From DAONLM01 sp035406685 (lineage in GTDB: Bacteria; Spirochaetota; GWE2-31-10; MWDO01): 13,300 nt of DNA. Positions 6,035 to 13,300 of this stretch are shown here, one piece after another; position 1 is the first letter of the stretch; each line of letters begins with the position of its first letter. The stretch lies in the NCBI GenBank assembly GCA_035406685.1, contig DAONLM010000069.1, forward strand, positions 1 through 13,300, written 5' to 3'. A program made the position numbers and the translations under genes. The notes under the pieces were generated by a model that saw nothing but the letters and a program-made list of their open reading frames with translations, searched no databases and had not been told where the DNA came from.

Positions 6035-8383
6035 ATGAAAAAGAGTTTATTTTATATTATTGTGATTTTATTTTTTTTCTACGGATGTTCCCTTGATAAA
6101 ATAGAAGAGGTATGGATTACCTTAAAAAATCCTTCTGTTATAATTGAACCAAAAGGGGGGACTTATTCTAATCCTGTAACAATAAAATTTTCTTCAAAGA
6201 TAAAAGATTTGACTTATTATTATACACTGGATGGCAAAGAGCCTTCTCTTAATAGTAAAAAATATTCTTCACCATTTATTATAACTTCACCTGTTACTTT
6301 AAAAGTAAGAGGATACATAGACGGCGAACCAATAACCAAGATACAAACAGAAGAATATAAATTCAAAGTAGGAGGATTCAATTTAACCCCTGCTACAGGT
6401 GAATTTACTTCTGATAAAATAAGTGTTAGCATTATTCCAGAGACAGAAGGAGCGACTGTCATTTATACAACAGATGGAACAACCCCCTCAAAAACAAATG
6501 GTAATATATATTCAGAGGCAATAGAGATAAATCAATTTACTATTTTAAAAGTATTTGCTTATAAGAATGGATATGAGGATTCTGATATTTATAGATATGC
6601 CTATTCTTTTAAGACTCTTGATCCCGAAATAGAACCTCAGGAGTTAGAATTACCTTTCTCTTCATTAATTACCATGACTAATCAAACGCCAAATTCTTTG
6701 ATTTACTATACGCTTGAAGATAATAAATGGCCATCTTCTAACTCTTATTTATATACATCTGCTGGAATTATTCTTACACCTCAAAGTGGTAAGGATACAA
6801 TAACATTAAGAGCTATTTCCTACAGATATGGATTTTCATATTCTGCAACAATTGAAAAGAAATACTTTTTTAAAATAGAAAATATTGGGATTATCCCGGA
6901 TCCTGAGAATAAAATATTTACTTCTCCTCAACAGGTTGAGTTATTCTGTCCAGTAGTGGATGCAAATATATATTATACACTTGATGATTCAACTCCAGAT
7001 AGTAGTAAGACTCTTTATACTGGACCTATAACAATTTCTACTGACACAACGCTAAAAGCAATAGCAATAAGAGACGGGATGAAAGATTCTAATATACTTT
7101 TAAAACAATTTGTCTTTAATAAAGTAAAAAAAGCATATCCTTCTTTTGCCGCTGGTGTTTACAATAGCCCAATAGGTGTTACTCTTTCCTGTGAAACAAG
7201 TGGTGCCGAAATAAGATATACTTTAGATGGCACAGAACCAACAACATCTTCTACTCTTTTTACCGGAACTCCTATTACCATAAGCACAGACAAAACATTA
7301 AAAACAAAGGCATTTAAAACAGGGCTTACTTCTTCTGATACTTGTACTGTTATATATCAGATAAGAGCAGGTCTTACTAAAGTATCTGATCCAACCAGTG
7401 ATACACCTTCTGGTAGTTATACTGAAACCAAGGTCGTAAATGTTAGTTGTTCTACTCAAGATGCAAGAATATACTGGGCAATAGATTCAACTCCGGATAT
7501 ATGGAAGGACCAATATATTGAGCAAAGTGGCGAAATAGAGATATTTAAATCATGCAGTTTAAAACTTATAACATATAAAGATGGGATGGCATCATCTAAT
7601 CTTATTACTTTAAATTATACAATAGGGGGATATCCTGTTAGTGAACCAGAAATTTCTATCGATAATAGGGAGTATAAAGATATACAGGTAATAGAGATAA
7701 CTCATCCGGATCCAGAGGTGATAATAAGATACACAATAGATGGAAGTGAGCCAGATACTTCTTCAAAAATATATGGTGGACCTTTTGTATTAAATGACAT
7801 TGGAGCAAATATAACTCTCAAGGCAAAAGCATTTAAGCCTAATTGCACAGAATCTTTGACTGTTACAAAAAATTATAATTTTAAATTACCAGATGTCTCT
7901 TTTAATCCAATAGGTGGTGAATATGGCTATCAGGTAAATCTCTATCTTGTTCAACCAGTAACAGGTTCAACAATAAGATATACAACGGATGGTTCTACTC
8001 CAACTCCTTCTTATGGAACAATTTATACAGGGACACCTATAGCTGTTACTAATGGAATGACAGTTAAGGCAATATCATATAAAAATAACTGGCTTGATTC
8101 TGATGTTAGAAGTGAAACTTATACTTTAAAGGTAAATAAACCAATCTTTTCCCCATCTCCTAATAAAACATATTCTGGAGAAAAATTGATAAGAATTGAT
8201 GTTATCCCAAAAGGCCCTACCATTAAATATACTCTTGATGATAGTAATCCAAAAACTTCTCCTAGTGCTATTATATACACAGGACCATTTACTATTAATA
8301 GTAATACCAAAATAAGAGCATACGCTTATAAGTCGGGATGGGAAGACTCTGATGAAAGTGTTGCCGAGTATATTTTTGAATAA
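6035..8383 (+). CDS. Lipoprotein of nine chitobiase C-terminal-like domains
   Basis: A 782-residue exported lipoprotein. The signal peptide is MKK plus a hydrophobic core ending FFFYGC, with Cys18 as the lipid-modified residue; the lipobox is loose, as in spirochaetes. From residue 33 to the end the chain is nine tandem domains of about 78-86 residues, each with an [IRKY]-Y-[TAW]-x-[DE]-[GDS] core, a following IYTGP-like strand and a K-A-x-A-[FY]-K-x-G-x-x-[SD]-S tail. This is the pattern of the CHB_HEX_C_1-type immunoglobulin-like domain known from chitobiase C termini and many surface proteins. No catalytic domain is present, so binding, adhesion or a structural stalk are plausible; none is shown. 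Nothing resembling AGGAG precedes the ATG, yet the signal peptide fixes this start. Two small genes follow closely. A run of eight T lies in the signal-peptide codons (6071-6078). Confidence 0.9.
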   Translation: MKKSLFYIIVILFFFYGCSLDKIEEVWITLKNPSVIIEPKGGTYSNPVTIKFSSKIKDLTYYYTLDGKEPSLNSKKYSSPFIITSPVTLKVRGYIDGEPITKIQTEEYKFKVGGFNLTPATGEFTSDKISVSIIPETEGATVIYTTDGTTPSKTNGNIYSEAIEINQFTILKVFAYKNGYEDSDIYRYAYSFKTLDPEIEPQELELPFSSLITMTNQTPNSLIYYTLEDNKWPSSNSYLYTSAGIILTPQSGKDTITLRAISYRYGFSYSATIEKKYFFKIENIGIIPDPENKIFTSPQQVELFCPVVDANIYYTLDDSTPDSSKTLYTGPITISTDTTLKAIAIRDGMKDSNILLKQFVFNKVKKAYPSFAAGVYNSPIGVTLSCETSGAEIRYTLDGTEPTTSSTLFTGTPITISTDKTLKTKAFKTGLTSSDTCTVIYQIRAGLTKVSDPTSDTPSGSYTETKVVNVSCSTQDARIYWAIDSTPDIWKDQYIEQSGEIEIFKSCSLKLITYKDGMASSNLITLNYTIGGYPVSEPEISIDNREYKDIQVIEITHPDPEVIIRYTIDGSEPDTSSKIYGGPFVLNDIGANITLKAKAFKPNCTESLTVTKNYNFKLPDVSFNPIGGEYGYQVNLYLVQPVTGSTIRYTTDGSTPTPSYGTIYTGTPIAVTNGMTVKAISYKNNWLDSDVRSETYTLKVNKPIFSPSPNKTYSGEKLIRIDVIPKGPTIKYTLDDSNPKTSPSAIIYTGPFTINSNTKIRAYAYKSGWEDSDESVAEYIFE
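6131..8380 (+). repeat. Nine-fold domain repeat in the lipoprotein
   Basis: Protein-level repeats at residues 33-110, 112-192, 195-279, 281-361, 363-442, 445-530, 533-616, 617-698 and 700-782. Core motifs are YYTLDG, IYTTDG, YYTLED, YYTLDD, RYTLDG, YWAIDS, RYTIDG, RYTTDG and KYTLDD. Repeats 3 and 6 are the most diverged. At DNA level the copies differ widely, so the array is old and not a recent amplification. Confidence 0.85.
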
Positions 8384-8410
8384 TTTCATTTAAAACAGTG
8401 GAGATAGTGA

Positions 8411-8785
8411 ATGCCAACAAGATCTATGTTCTGTCTACTTGAGAAAAATGATACAACTTTTAATTATGTAAAAGAGTGCCTTGCTTTTTTAGAAAAAAGA
8501 GATAAAGCAGTTCTTAGTTTTGATAATGGAATTCAATATAGAGAGTTATTTGCTCATTTTCAAAGAAAAGGGATAAATGAACCAGAATTACAACAGTTAG
8601 AGGCTATTGACTGGATAAATAAGTATGCATGTGATTTTAGATCCTATCTTAATACTATTAAGATTGCAGCAAGTTTCCTTCATTATAAAGAAATAAAAAG
8701 CGACGAATTATCAAGAGAGGAATTCGAAAAATGTTGTGATGCTATAAATAATTTAAATGAATTTTTAAGTGAAGGGATTTTTTAA
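8411..8785 (+). CDS. Small protein of unknown function
   Basis: A 124-residue protein that I do not recognise. It begins 27 bases after the lipoprotein stop, with GGAG (8400-8403) seven bases before the ATG, so it is probably on the same transcript. No signal peptide or membrane segment is visible, and it is likely cytoplasmic. The composition is mostly helical with many charged residues: ECLAFLEKRDKAVL, then ELFAHFQRKGINEPELQQLE, IDWINKYACDFRSYLNTIKI, and a C-terminal helix EEFEKCCDAINNLNEFL. It contains four cysteines but no metal-binding pattern. A cytoplasmic companion to a surface lipoprotein is unexpected, so the shared operon may reflect regulation more than a physical complex. Confidence 0.75.
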   Translation: MPTRSMFCLLEKNDTTFNYVKECLAFLEKRDKAVLSFDNGIQYRELFAHFQRKGINEPELQQLEAIDWINKYACDFRSYLNTIKIAASFLHYKEIKSDELSREEFEKCCDAINNLNEFLSEGIF

Positions 8786-8790
8786 AAGGA
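8786..8790 (+). promoter_or_regulatory. Ribosome binding site deciding the start at 8796
   Basis: AAGGA stands five bases before ATG 8796 and directly after the TAA stop of the previous gene. An in-frame GTG at 8769 would overlap that gene and has no ribosome site, so ATG 8796 is preferred. Confidence 0.75.
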
Positions 8791-8795
8791 TTTTT

Positions 8796-9299
8796 ATGAC
8801 AAATTCTCTTTATGATTTTATAAATAATAAAAAAAATATAGAGGCATTTGAAAGAATTAAAAAATATAGTCCTCATGTGTTTTTAATAATACAGGATTCT
8901 GAATTTACAAGAAAGAATCTTGCAAGAATATATTTATCAAAATTAAATATTTATACTGCCTCAATAGAAAAAGATAACTATTCTTTTTTTTGTAAACTTG
9001 ATCTTAATGGGGAAAAATTTAGTGCAAAAGATATAATTAAAAAATATAAAAAATTATTAATTATAACTGGAATTGGACTTTATGGTGAGACTTTTATAAA
9101 AGATATAAGAATGTTTGAAAAAATAATGAAGATATCTGGAAATGATCGAATCCCAATTATTATATTTGGCTCTCCAAAAGAGGAAAAGTTAAAAAGAATC
9201 GAAGGGCTTTACGATTTTTATATCAATAATACAGAAGATGATTGGCTATCAAAATTTGACTGGGTTGTTAATAATATCTTTATCTCTTCCCAAACATAA
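8796..9299 (+). CDS. Protein of unknown function, possibly receiver-like
   Basis: A 167-residue cytoplasmic protein with no signal peptide. After a short helical start the chain alternates predicted strands and helices: HVFLIIQ (27-33), a helix with EFTRKNLARIYLSKL (36-50), KKLLIITGIGLYGETF (85-100), a helix, then RIPIIIFGS (118-126) and YDFYINN (139-145). That order, with a last strand close to LYDFYINNT, recalls a response-regulator receiver fold, but the strand that should carry the phospho-accepting Asp reads LLIITGIG and no Asp is there. If it is a receiver it is a degenerate one. The gene follows its neighbour without a gap (SD overlaps the stop region), and its last 20 bases overlap the esterase gene on the other strand. 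I cannot assign a function. Confidence 0.7.
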   Translation: MTNSLYDFINNKKNIEAFERIKKYSPHVFLIIQDSEFTRKNLARIYLSKLNIYTASIEKDNYSFFCKLDLNGEKFSAKDIIKKYKKLLIITGIGLYGETFIKDIRMFEKIMKISGNDRIPIIIFGSPKEEKLKRIEGLYDFYINNTEDDWLSKFDWVVNNIFISSQT

Positions 9300-10548
9300 A
9301 TTTTAAATATAAATTAGCTCTTTTGGCCCATTCTTTTTCATTATGAGATGCTCCTTCATCTATGACCAGCAAAAGATTGTCATTTTCTCTATAACCATTC
9401 TTTTTTAGAAACTCATATAAATTTATCGTCTCTACCTTCATATCTCCATCCATATCTTTTGTTCCACAATCAAGATATATCTTTAAATTTGCATTCTTAT
9501 TAAAATGATTTTCTCTCAAATCAATGTATGGTTCAAATCCACCAGATAGAGCAATTATTTTAGAAAAATAATCTGGATATTTAAATCCCATATATAATGA
9601 TATCATTGCCCCAGCACTGGATCCACCCATTCCAGTATCATCTCTACCGGTTAATGTTCTATATTTACTATCAATAAAAGGTTTAATCTGTTTAATAATA
9701 AAATTTTCATAAGAATCTGTTAAGGCTTTCATTTTTTCTGGATCTATGCCATTCTTCTTAGCCTCATCTTCTCTATACATCTTTGACCATCCGATATATT
9801 CATGCATTCTTTTACTTGTATTTGCAATTCCAACTATAATAATAGGCTCAATTTCTCCCTCATTTATTAATCTTGTCGTTGTTGTATCGAGTTTCCAACC
9901 ACCCCAGGGAGCATCTTTACTATCCCATAGATTATTCCCATCATGCATATATAAAACTGGATATCTTTTATCTTTATCTGTCCAGTATCCCGGCGGTAAA
10001 TATACATATATATCTCTTTTGAGTAAATTTTTGCTTTCTGGCTCAATATCTGTAATTATCTGAAGAGTCTCTCTTGTTGAATCAAAAGTTCTAATCACAC
10101 TCTTACTCCTTTTGCCGTATTGAATATTTGGATTAAAAATATCCCTATAAACATACGACAATTTGTCTTTCCCCTTATTTTTATGAACTATGAATTGATA
10201 TGTGAAATTATCAATGTTTTTAGTTTTATATGTAATATAATAAAAATTTGTCTTACCAGCTCTTTTAAAAAAATCTTTATTATCATTAAAATTATTTTCA
10301 GAACAAGAGAGAGAAATTTTTATATTATCTTCATTCTTTTGGTCTATGTATATAAAAGTAATACTATCATTCTGTATTATTGGGATATTGTTTCTATTTT
10401 GGATAACAAATTCATTTAAAGAAGAAATTAATTTATTATTATCTTTTATTTTCAAAATATTATTAAACTCAACAATAAGATTATTTTCCGTGGCAATCAA
10501 TAGAGAAAATAGATTTAAAAATAAAATTGTCAAAATTATTCTTTTCAT
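9280..10548 (-). CDS. Secreted esterase with Fes-like N-terminal domain
   Basis: A 422-residue exported hydrolase of the esterase D / enterochelin esterase superfamily (alpha/beta hydrolase). Residues 1-19 form a signal peptide with no lipobox, so it is likely periplasmic or released. Residues 60-125 read like the immunoglobulin-like N-terminal domain of ferric-enterobactin esterases (ITFIYID, then NFYYITYKT and NFTYQFIVHK). The catalytic domain starts near 178 with DIYVYLPPGY and YPVLYMHDGNNLWD; the nucleophile is Ser311 in GGSSAG (308-313). Likely partners are Asp365 in DCGTKDMD and His402 in EGASHNEKEW, so the triad looks complete. The substrate cannot be read from sequence: carbohydrate esters and siderophore esters are both possible. 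It is the last gene of the operon; its AGGAAG ribosome site overlaps the HD-GYP stop. No iron-uptake genes are nearby. Confidence 0.88.
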   Translation of the reverse strand: MKRIILTILFLNLFSLLIATENNLIVEFNNILKIKDNNKLISSLNEFVIQNRNNIPIIQNDSITFIYIDQKNEDNIKISLSCSENNFNDNKDFFKRAGKTNFYYITYKTKNIDNFTYQFIVHKNKGKDKLSYVYRDIFNPNIQYGKRSKSVIRTFDSTRETLQIITDIEPESKNLLKRDIYVYLPPGYWTDKDKRYPVLYMHDGNNLWDSKDAPWGGWKLDTTTTRLINEGEIEPIIIVGIANTSKRMHEYIGWSKMYREDEAKKNGIDPEKMKALTDSYENFIIKQIKPFIDSKYRTLTGRDDTGMGGSSAGAMISLYMGFKYPDYFSKIIALSGGFEPYIDLRENHFNKNANLKIYLDCGTKDMDGDMKVETINLYEFLKKNGYRENDNLLLVIDEGASHNEKEWAKRANLYLKFMFGKR

Positions 10549-10559
10549 TACAATCTTCC

Positions 10560-11720
10560 TTACTTATTAAAATAGTCATCTTTATTTAAAACCCTAACTA
10601 TAAATAAAGAGGGCTCATTTTTTAAATCAATAATGGTAAGTTTGGTTGGTTTCTCGCCAAATTCATCAATAATTATTTTAAGTTCTGGCCTTAATGGGGC
10701 ATTTGGATTAACATTTGTAACAGTACCAATTGCATTATTGTTTAACTGAACAATTGTCCCAGGTGGATATATTGAAAGAGATTGCAAAAAGGCTCTTAAA
10801 ACAATTGGATCAAATCTATTTTGTGCGTCTGCTAACACCTCTTTCATAGCGCTATAACCACTCTTACTCTTTCTATATGCTCTTACTGCTATTTGAGCTT
10901 CAAAAGCATCTGCAATGGCAATAATCTTTGCATAAATATGAATCTTGTCTTTTGAAATTTTTCTCGGATAACCATTTCCATCAAATTGCTCATGGTGTTG
11001 AATGATTGGATCAAGAACATCTCTACCAAAAATATTTTTTTCATTTAATAATTTATATGCAATTATTGGATGTGTTTTTATTTTATTATATTCCTCCTCT
11101 GTTAGTTTATCCTCTTTATTTAGAATTTCTTCTGATATTTTTAACATTCCAATATCATGTAATAAACCTACATAAGCCAATTCTCTCATCTGTCTATCTG
11201 TTAATTTCATTGTTTCACCACATATTAGAGCAAGAATTGTCGTATTTATACCATGATATATATTGAAATTATAATTTTCTGTGTTAAGAGCCATATGGCT
11301 TATAACATTATTTTTTGCTTTTTTAATTATTAAGAATATTTTTTTAATAATATTCTCAAGAGTCTCATTGTCAATTACATTTTTATTAATAAATTTATCT
11401 AAAAAATCCTCATAAGCACTTAGACAGTAATTATAATAATCTACAAAATCTTCGTCTGGCGGGAATTCCTCTGATATTTCTTCCATGTATTGATTTAGAA
11501 GTCTTTGGGTTGCCCCTCCACCTAAATATTGAGTAAACATTGCACTAATTTCATGAGCAAAAAAATCTCTCTGTTTGTTGTTTTTTTCAATTTTAAATAT
11601 AGACTTTAGGCTGTTTTTAAATAGTTCTTCTGGATTATTAAAATCACCCGATAATCCCGGGAAATTATTTGTTTTTAAATATTGATTAACTTTTTCTCTA
11701 AGAATATCAAAGCTTCCCAT
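10560..11720 (-). CDS. HD-GYP domain cyclic-di-GMP phosphodiesterase
   Basis: A 386-residue cytoplasmic protein. Residues about 1-140 are a helical N-terminal region that I cannot assign. The HD-GYP domain spans about 150-315: His156, the HD pair His188-Asp189 in LLHDIGM, His217 in KTHP, HHE (242-244), DGNGYP (247-252) and Asp271 in IAIADAF. These are the metal and substrate ligands, so activity against cyclic di-GMP is likely; Met replaces the Lys of the common HDIGK, and Glu replaces an Asp in the usual DxYDAL stretch (DAFEAQ). A small C-terminal beta domain (PPGTIVQLNNNAIGTV, 319-334) follows. ATG with AAGGA eight bases upstream, 30 bases after the FliG-like gene. In spirochaetes HD-GYP enzymes affect motility, which suits its place directly behind a motor-protein gene. 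Confidence 0.93.
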   Translation of the reverse strand: MGSFDILREKVNQYLKTNNFPGLSGDFNNPEELFKNSLKSIFKIEKNNKQRDFFAHEISAMFTQYLGGGATQRLLNQYMEEISEEFPPDEDFVDYYNYCLSAYEDFLDKFINKNVIDNETLENIIKKIFLIIKKAKNNVISHMALNTENYNFNIYHGINTTILALICGETMKLTDRQMRELAYVGLLHDIGMLKISEEILNKEDKLTEEEYNKIKTHPIIAYKLLNEKNIFGRDVLDPIIQHHEQFDGNGYPRKISKDKIHIYAKIIAIADAFEAQIAVRAYRKSKSGYSAMKEVLADAQNRFDPIVLRAFLQSLSIYPPGTIVQLNNNAIGTVTNVNPNAPLRPELKIIIDEFGEKPTKLTIIDLKNEPSLFIVRVLNKDDYFNK

Positions 11721-11750
11721 TCTTTCTTCCTTAAAAATAAAAACAAAATA

Positions 11751-12908
11751 TTATGTTATATATATTTCTTTATCTGGTCTTAATAATATCTCTCCATTTT
11801 TTTCCATTTCTTTTAAATACTCTATAAATTTTTTTCTTTTTTCTAACACTTCCTCTTTTCTTACTTTTCCCAGATAATCAATCTCTTTTTCTATTATATC
11901 TTTTCTTCTTTTTGATATACAAGTTAAAAACTTATTTTTAATATCGTCTGATGCCCCTTTTAATATAAAGGCAATCTCTTTATCATCACTATATTTTTTT
12001 AAAACTTTTTCTAAATCTTCATTTTTGATAAAGATTATATCTTCAAATGTAAAAATTTTTTCTTCTAATTCAGTAGCAAGAAATGGATCCTCTTTTGCTA
12101 ATTCTTCAATAATACTTTTTGATTTTTCTGGATCTGCTAATTTTAATATTTCAATTAATTTTTTCTTCCCAGAAATATTAATCGTATTTGTCTTATCTTT
12201 TTTATACTCTTCAACCTCTTTTTTTAATTTTAATATAATAATATCCAGTGCATCTGAATTTATTTCTAATTTAGAAGATAACTTTTTTATTATATCTGGG
12301 ATCTTCTCCTTCGGAAATAGCATAAGTACTTTTGAAGATATTTTAGGATCAAGGAGACCTAAAATAATAGCCACAACAGAAGTAGACTCTTCTGATATAA
12401 AATTATAAATCTCCTCTGGTTTTAAATTTTCTAAAAAAGATAAATTTTTATCTTCATTTTCTTCAATACACTTAATAAAAAGAGCACTTCCTTCTGTCAT
12501 GCCCAATGCTTTTTGTAATAAATTAATTGCAAAATCCTTTCCACCTTTATATTGTGACAGGTCTTTAATATTTAATTTTCCAAAATTTCTTTCAACAGCA
12601 TCAAGTTCTTCCGGGGTAATTTTTTCTATTTTAATTATCTCTGAAACAGCCTTTATAATCTCTTCTTTGGAAAAATTCTTTATTATTTTAACAGCCTTAT
12701 CAATACCAGAAAGTATCAGTAAAAGAGCGGCAAGCTTCTTTTTAGGGATAATATCATTCTTTTGTTTATTATCTTCCGGGATTTTTTCAAAAAATATTTT
12801 TTTTTCTTGATCTTTGTTAAAATCTTTATTTGAATTTATTTTGTTATCTAAATTTTTAGAAGAATTAATTTTATATTTATTTATAAAAAAATTATCTTTT
12901 TCAGCCAT
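11751..12908 (-). CDS. fliG: FliG-like flagellar motor switch protein
   Basis: A 385-residue protein with the full three-part FliG layout. An N-terminal extension rich in Asn and Lys (1-54) precedes the FliG-N domain (KKLAALLLILSGIDKAVKII, 57-76), the middle domain (KDFAINLLQKALG, 124-136; AIILGLLDPKISSKVL, 180-195) and the C-terminal torque domain (KIFTFEDIIFI, 284-294; AFILKGASDDIKNKFL, 313-328; ISKRRKDIIEKEIDYLGKVR, 331-350). FliG forms the rotor ring that couples the stator to rotation. Two features are odd. The FliM-binding EHPQ motif is EEST (173-176), and on alignment with E. coli the torque-helix residue Asp288 is Lys341 while Asp289 is Glu342; Arg281 and Arg297 are kept as Arg334 and Arg350. 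It is probably a second, diverged paralogue. ATG 12908 has an AGG ribosome site and a promoter immediately upstream. Confidence 0.87.
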   Translation of the reverse strand: MAEKDNFFINKYKINSSKNLDNKINSNKDFNKDQEKKIFFEKIPEDNKQKNDIIPKKKLAALLLILSGIDKAVKIIKNFSKEEIIKAVSEIIKIEKITPEELDAVERNFGKLNIKDLSQYKGGKDFAINLLQKALGMTEGSALFIKCIEENEDKNLSFLENLKPEEIYNFISEESTSVVAIILGLLDPKISSKVLMLFPKEKIPDIIKKLSSKLEINSDALDIIILKLKKEVEEYKKDKTNTINISGKKKLIEILKLADPEKSKSIIEELAKEDPFLATELEEKIFTFEDIIFIKNEDLEKVLKKYSDDKEIAFILKGASDDIKNKFLTCISKRRKDIIEKEIDYLGKVRKEEVLEKRKKFIEYLKEMEKNGEILLRPDKEIYIT

Positions 12909-12926
12909 AGCTTTACCTAATAAAAT

Positions 12927-12955
12927 ATAGTAAGCATTTTCTACTTTTTTGTCAA
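12927..12955 (-). promoter_or_regulatory. Promoter of the FliG-like / HD-GYP / esterase operon
   Basis: On the minus strand a perfect TTGACA (12950-12955) and TACTAT (12927-12932) lie 17 bases apart, placing the transcript start about a dozen bases before ATG 12908. It rules out a longer reading that begins at TTG 12980, since that would lie upstream of the promoter. Confidence 0.75.
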
Positions 12956-13003
12956 TTATAATTTTATAAAAAAATAACAATTGAGTACAATTTTATTTTT
13001 AGG

Positions 13004-13032
13004 CAACTTTTTAAATTTTTTTCTAAAAGTTG
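13004..13032. repeat. Inverted repeat between divergent genes
   Basis: CAACTTTT (13004-13011) and AAAAGTTG (13025-13032) are perfect inverted copies with 13 bases between. They lie in the divergent intergenic region, 64 bases before the ribbon-helix-helix-like gene. An operator for that protein or another regulator is possible. Confidence 0.45.
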
Positions 13033-13095
13033 TAAAGGATTTTCTTAAAAATTTTGTGATTAATATATAGAAATATTTTTATATGGAGGGTTTTT

Positions 13096-13300
13096 ATGAA
13101 TAATATTCGTAAGATTTTAAAAAACTATAATTTTGAACATGAGTTACACATAGTTGTCAACTCAGAAATGAAAAAAAGGCTGGGAAATATTGCGATGAAA
13201 TTTAACATCTCTATTTCTGGACTTGTGGTATATATCTTGCAACTCTATGTTAATAGAGTAAAAAAGATATATTGTTTCGGTCCAGAAGATGGGAATAAAT
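13096..13300 (+). CDS. Ribbon-helix-helix-like protein, 5' part
   Basis: The first 68 codons of a gene that runs off the right edge. GGAGGG (13085-13090) stands five bases before the ATG. After a short lead (MNNIRKILKNYNFEHE) comes LHIVVNSEMKKRLGNIAMKF (17-36), then NISISGLVVYILQLYVNRVK (37-56). This fits a ribbon-helix-helix DNA-binding fold: a beta strand, helix A with KKRLGNIAMKF, a turn and helix B ISGLVVYILQLYV. A charged, less structured tail follows. Proteins of this build are usually transcription regulators or antitoxins; no toxin is visible in the window. A weak promoter may be TTCTTA (13042-13047) with TATAGA (13066-13071). The gene is divergent from the FliG-like operon and may regulate it or itself. 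Confidence 0.75.
   Translation, partial: MNNIRKILKNYNFEHELHIVVNSEMKKRLGNIAMKFNISISGLVVYILQLYVNRVKKIYCFGPEDGNK

Noticed and set aside
6220..6462. Open frames opposite the lipoprotein, gcvT, esterase, HD-GYP and FliG-like genes
   Set aside because: They lie fully inside well-supported genes, show no family motifs, and their composition mirrors the true frame.
8769..8795. Longer start (GTG 8769) for the gene at 8796
   Set aside because: It overlaps the previous gene and has no ribosome site, while ATG 8796 has AAGGA at the right distance.
12909..12980. Longer start (TTG 12980) for the FliG-like protein
   Set aside because: It would include the TTGACA-17-TACTAT promoter inside the coding region, has no ribosome site, and adds residues unlike FliG.

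Overview
The window is very AT-rich DNA from a bacterium that makes lipoproteins and has flagellar parts. A spirochaete is the best guess. The pointers are a FliG-type motor protein encoded beside an HD-GYP phosphodiesterase, a large surface lipoprotein with a loose lipobox, and a ribbon-helix-helix-like protein of a kind I associate with spirochaetes. There is no rRNA or tRNA to confirm this, so it is an inference.

Layout. Positions 1-271 hold no gene I can support. Positions 272-5296 are all on the minus strand. Read in transcription order they are gcvT, gcvPA and gcvPB, tightly packed with Shine-Dalgarno sites overlapping the preceding stop codons, then a small ParB-fold protein, then a cyclodeaminase/cyclohydrolase-family protein (FTCD_C). 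GcvT and the two-subunit glycine decarboxylase (with GcvH and lipoamide dehydrogenase, not encoded here) split glycine and load its methylene carbon onto tetrahydrofolate. The FTCD_C protein probably handles the next folate step, so the block reads as glycine-driven one-carbon metabolism.

Positions 5297-6034 are a 738-base non-coding island. It holds the gcvT promoter, the last codons of a decayed IS30-like transposase, a frameshifted relic of an unidentified small gene, two copies of GAGGGACAGAC followed by a hairpin, and a good promoter for the next gene.

Positions 6035-9299 are a plus-strand unit: a 782-residue lipoprotein made entirely of nine chitobiase/hexosaminidase C-terminal-like (CHB_HEX_C-type) domains, then two small proteins of unknown function. 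This unit meets the next one tail to tail with a 20-bp overlap.

Positions 9280-12908 are a minus-strand operon. In transcription order it encodes a divergent FliG-like protein, an HD-GYP cyclic-di-GMP phosphodiesterase and a secreted esterase with a Fes-like N-terminal domain. A consensus promoter sits just before the FliG-like gene. Divergent to it, at 13096, a ribbon-helix-helix-like protein begins and runs off the right edge.

Most genes are ordinary. The least explained parts are the nine-domain lipoprotein with its two companions, the ParB-fold protein with an amphipathic tail, the FliG-like protein lacking the usual EHPQ motif, and the transposon scar next to the gcv promoter.
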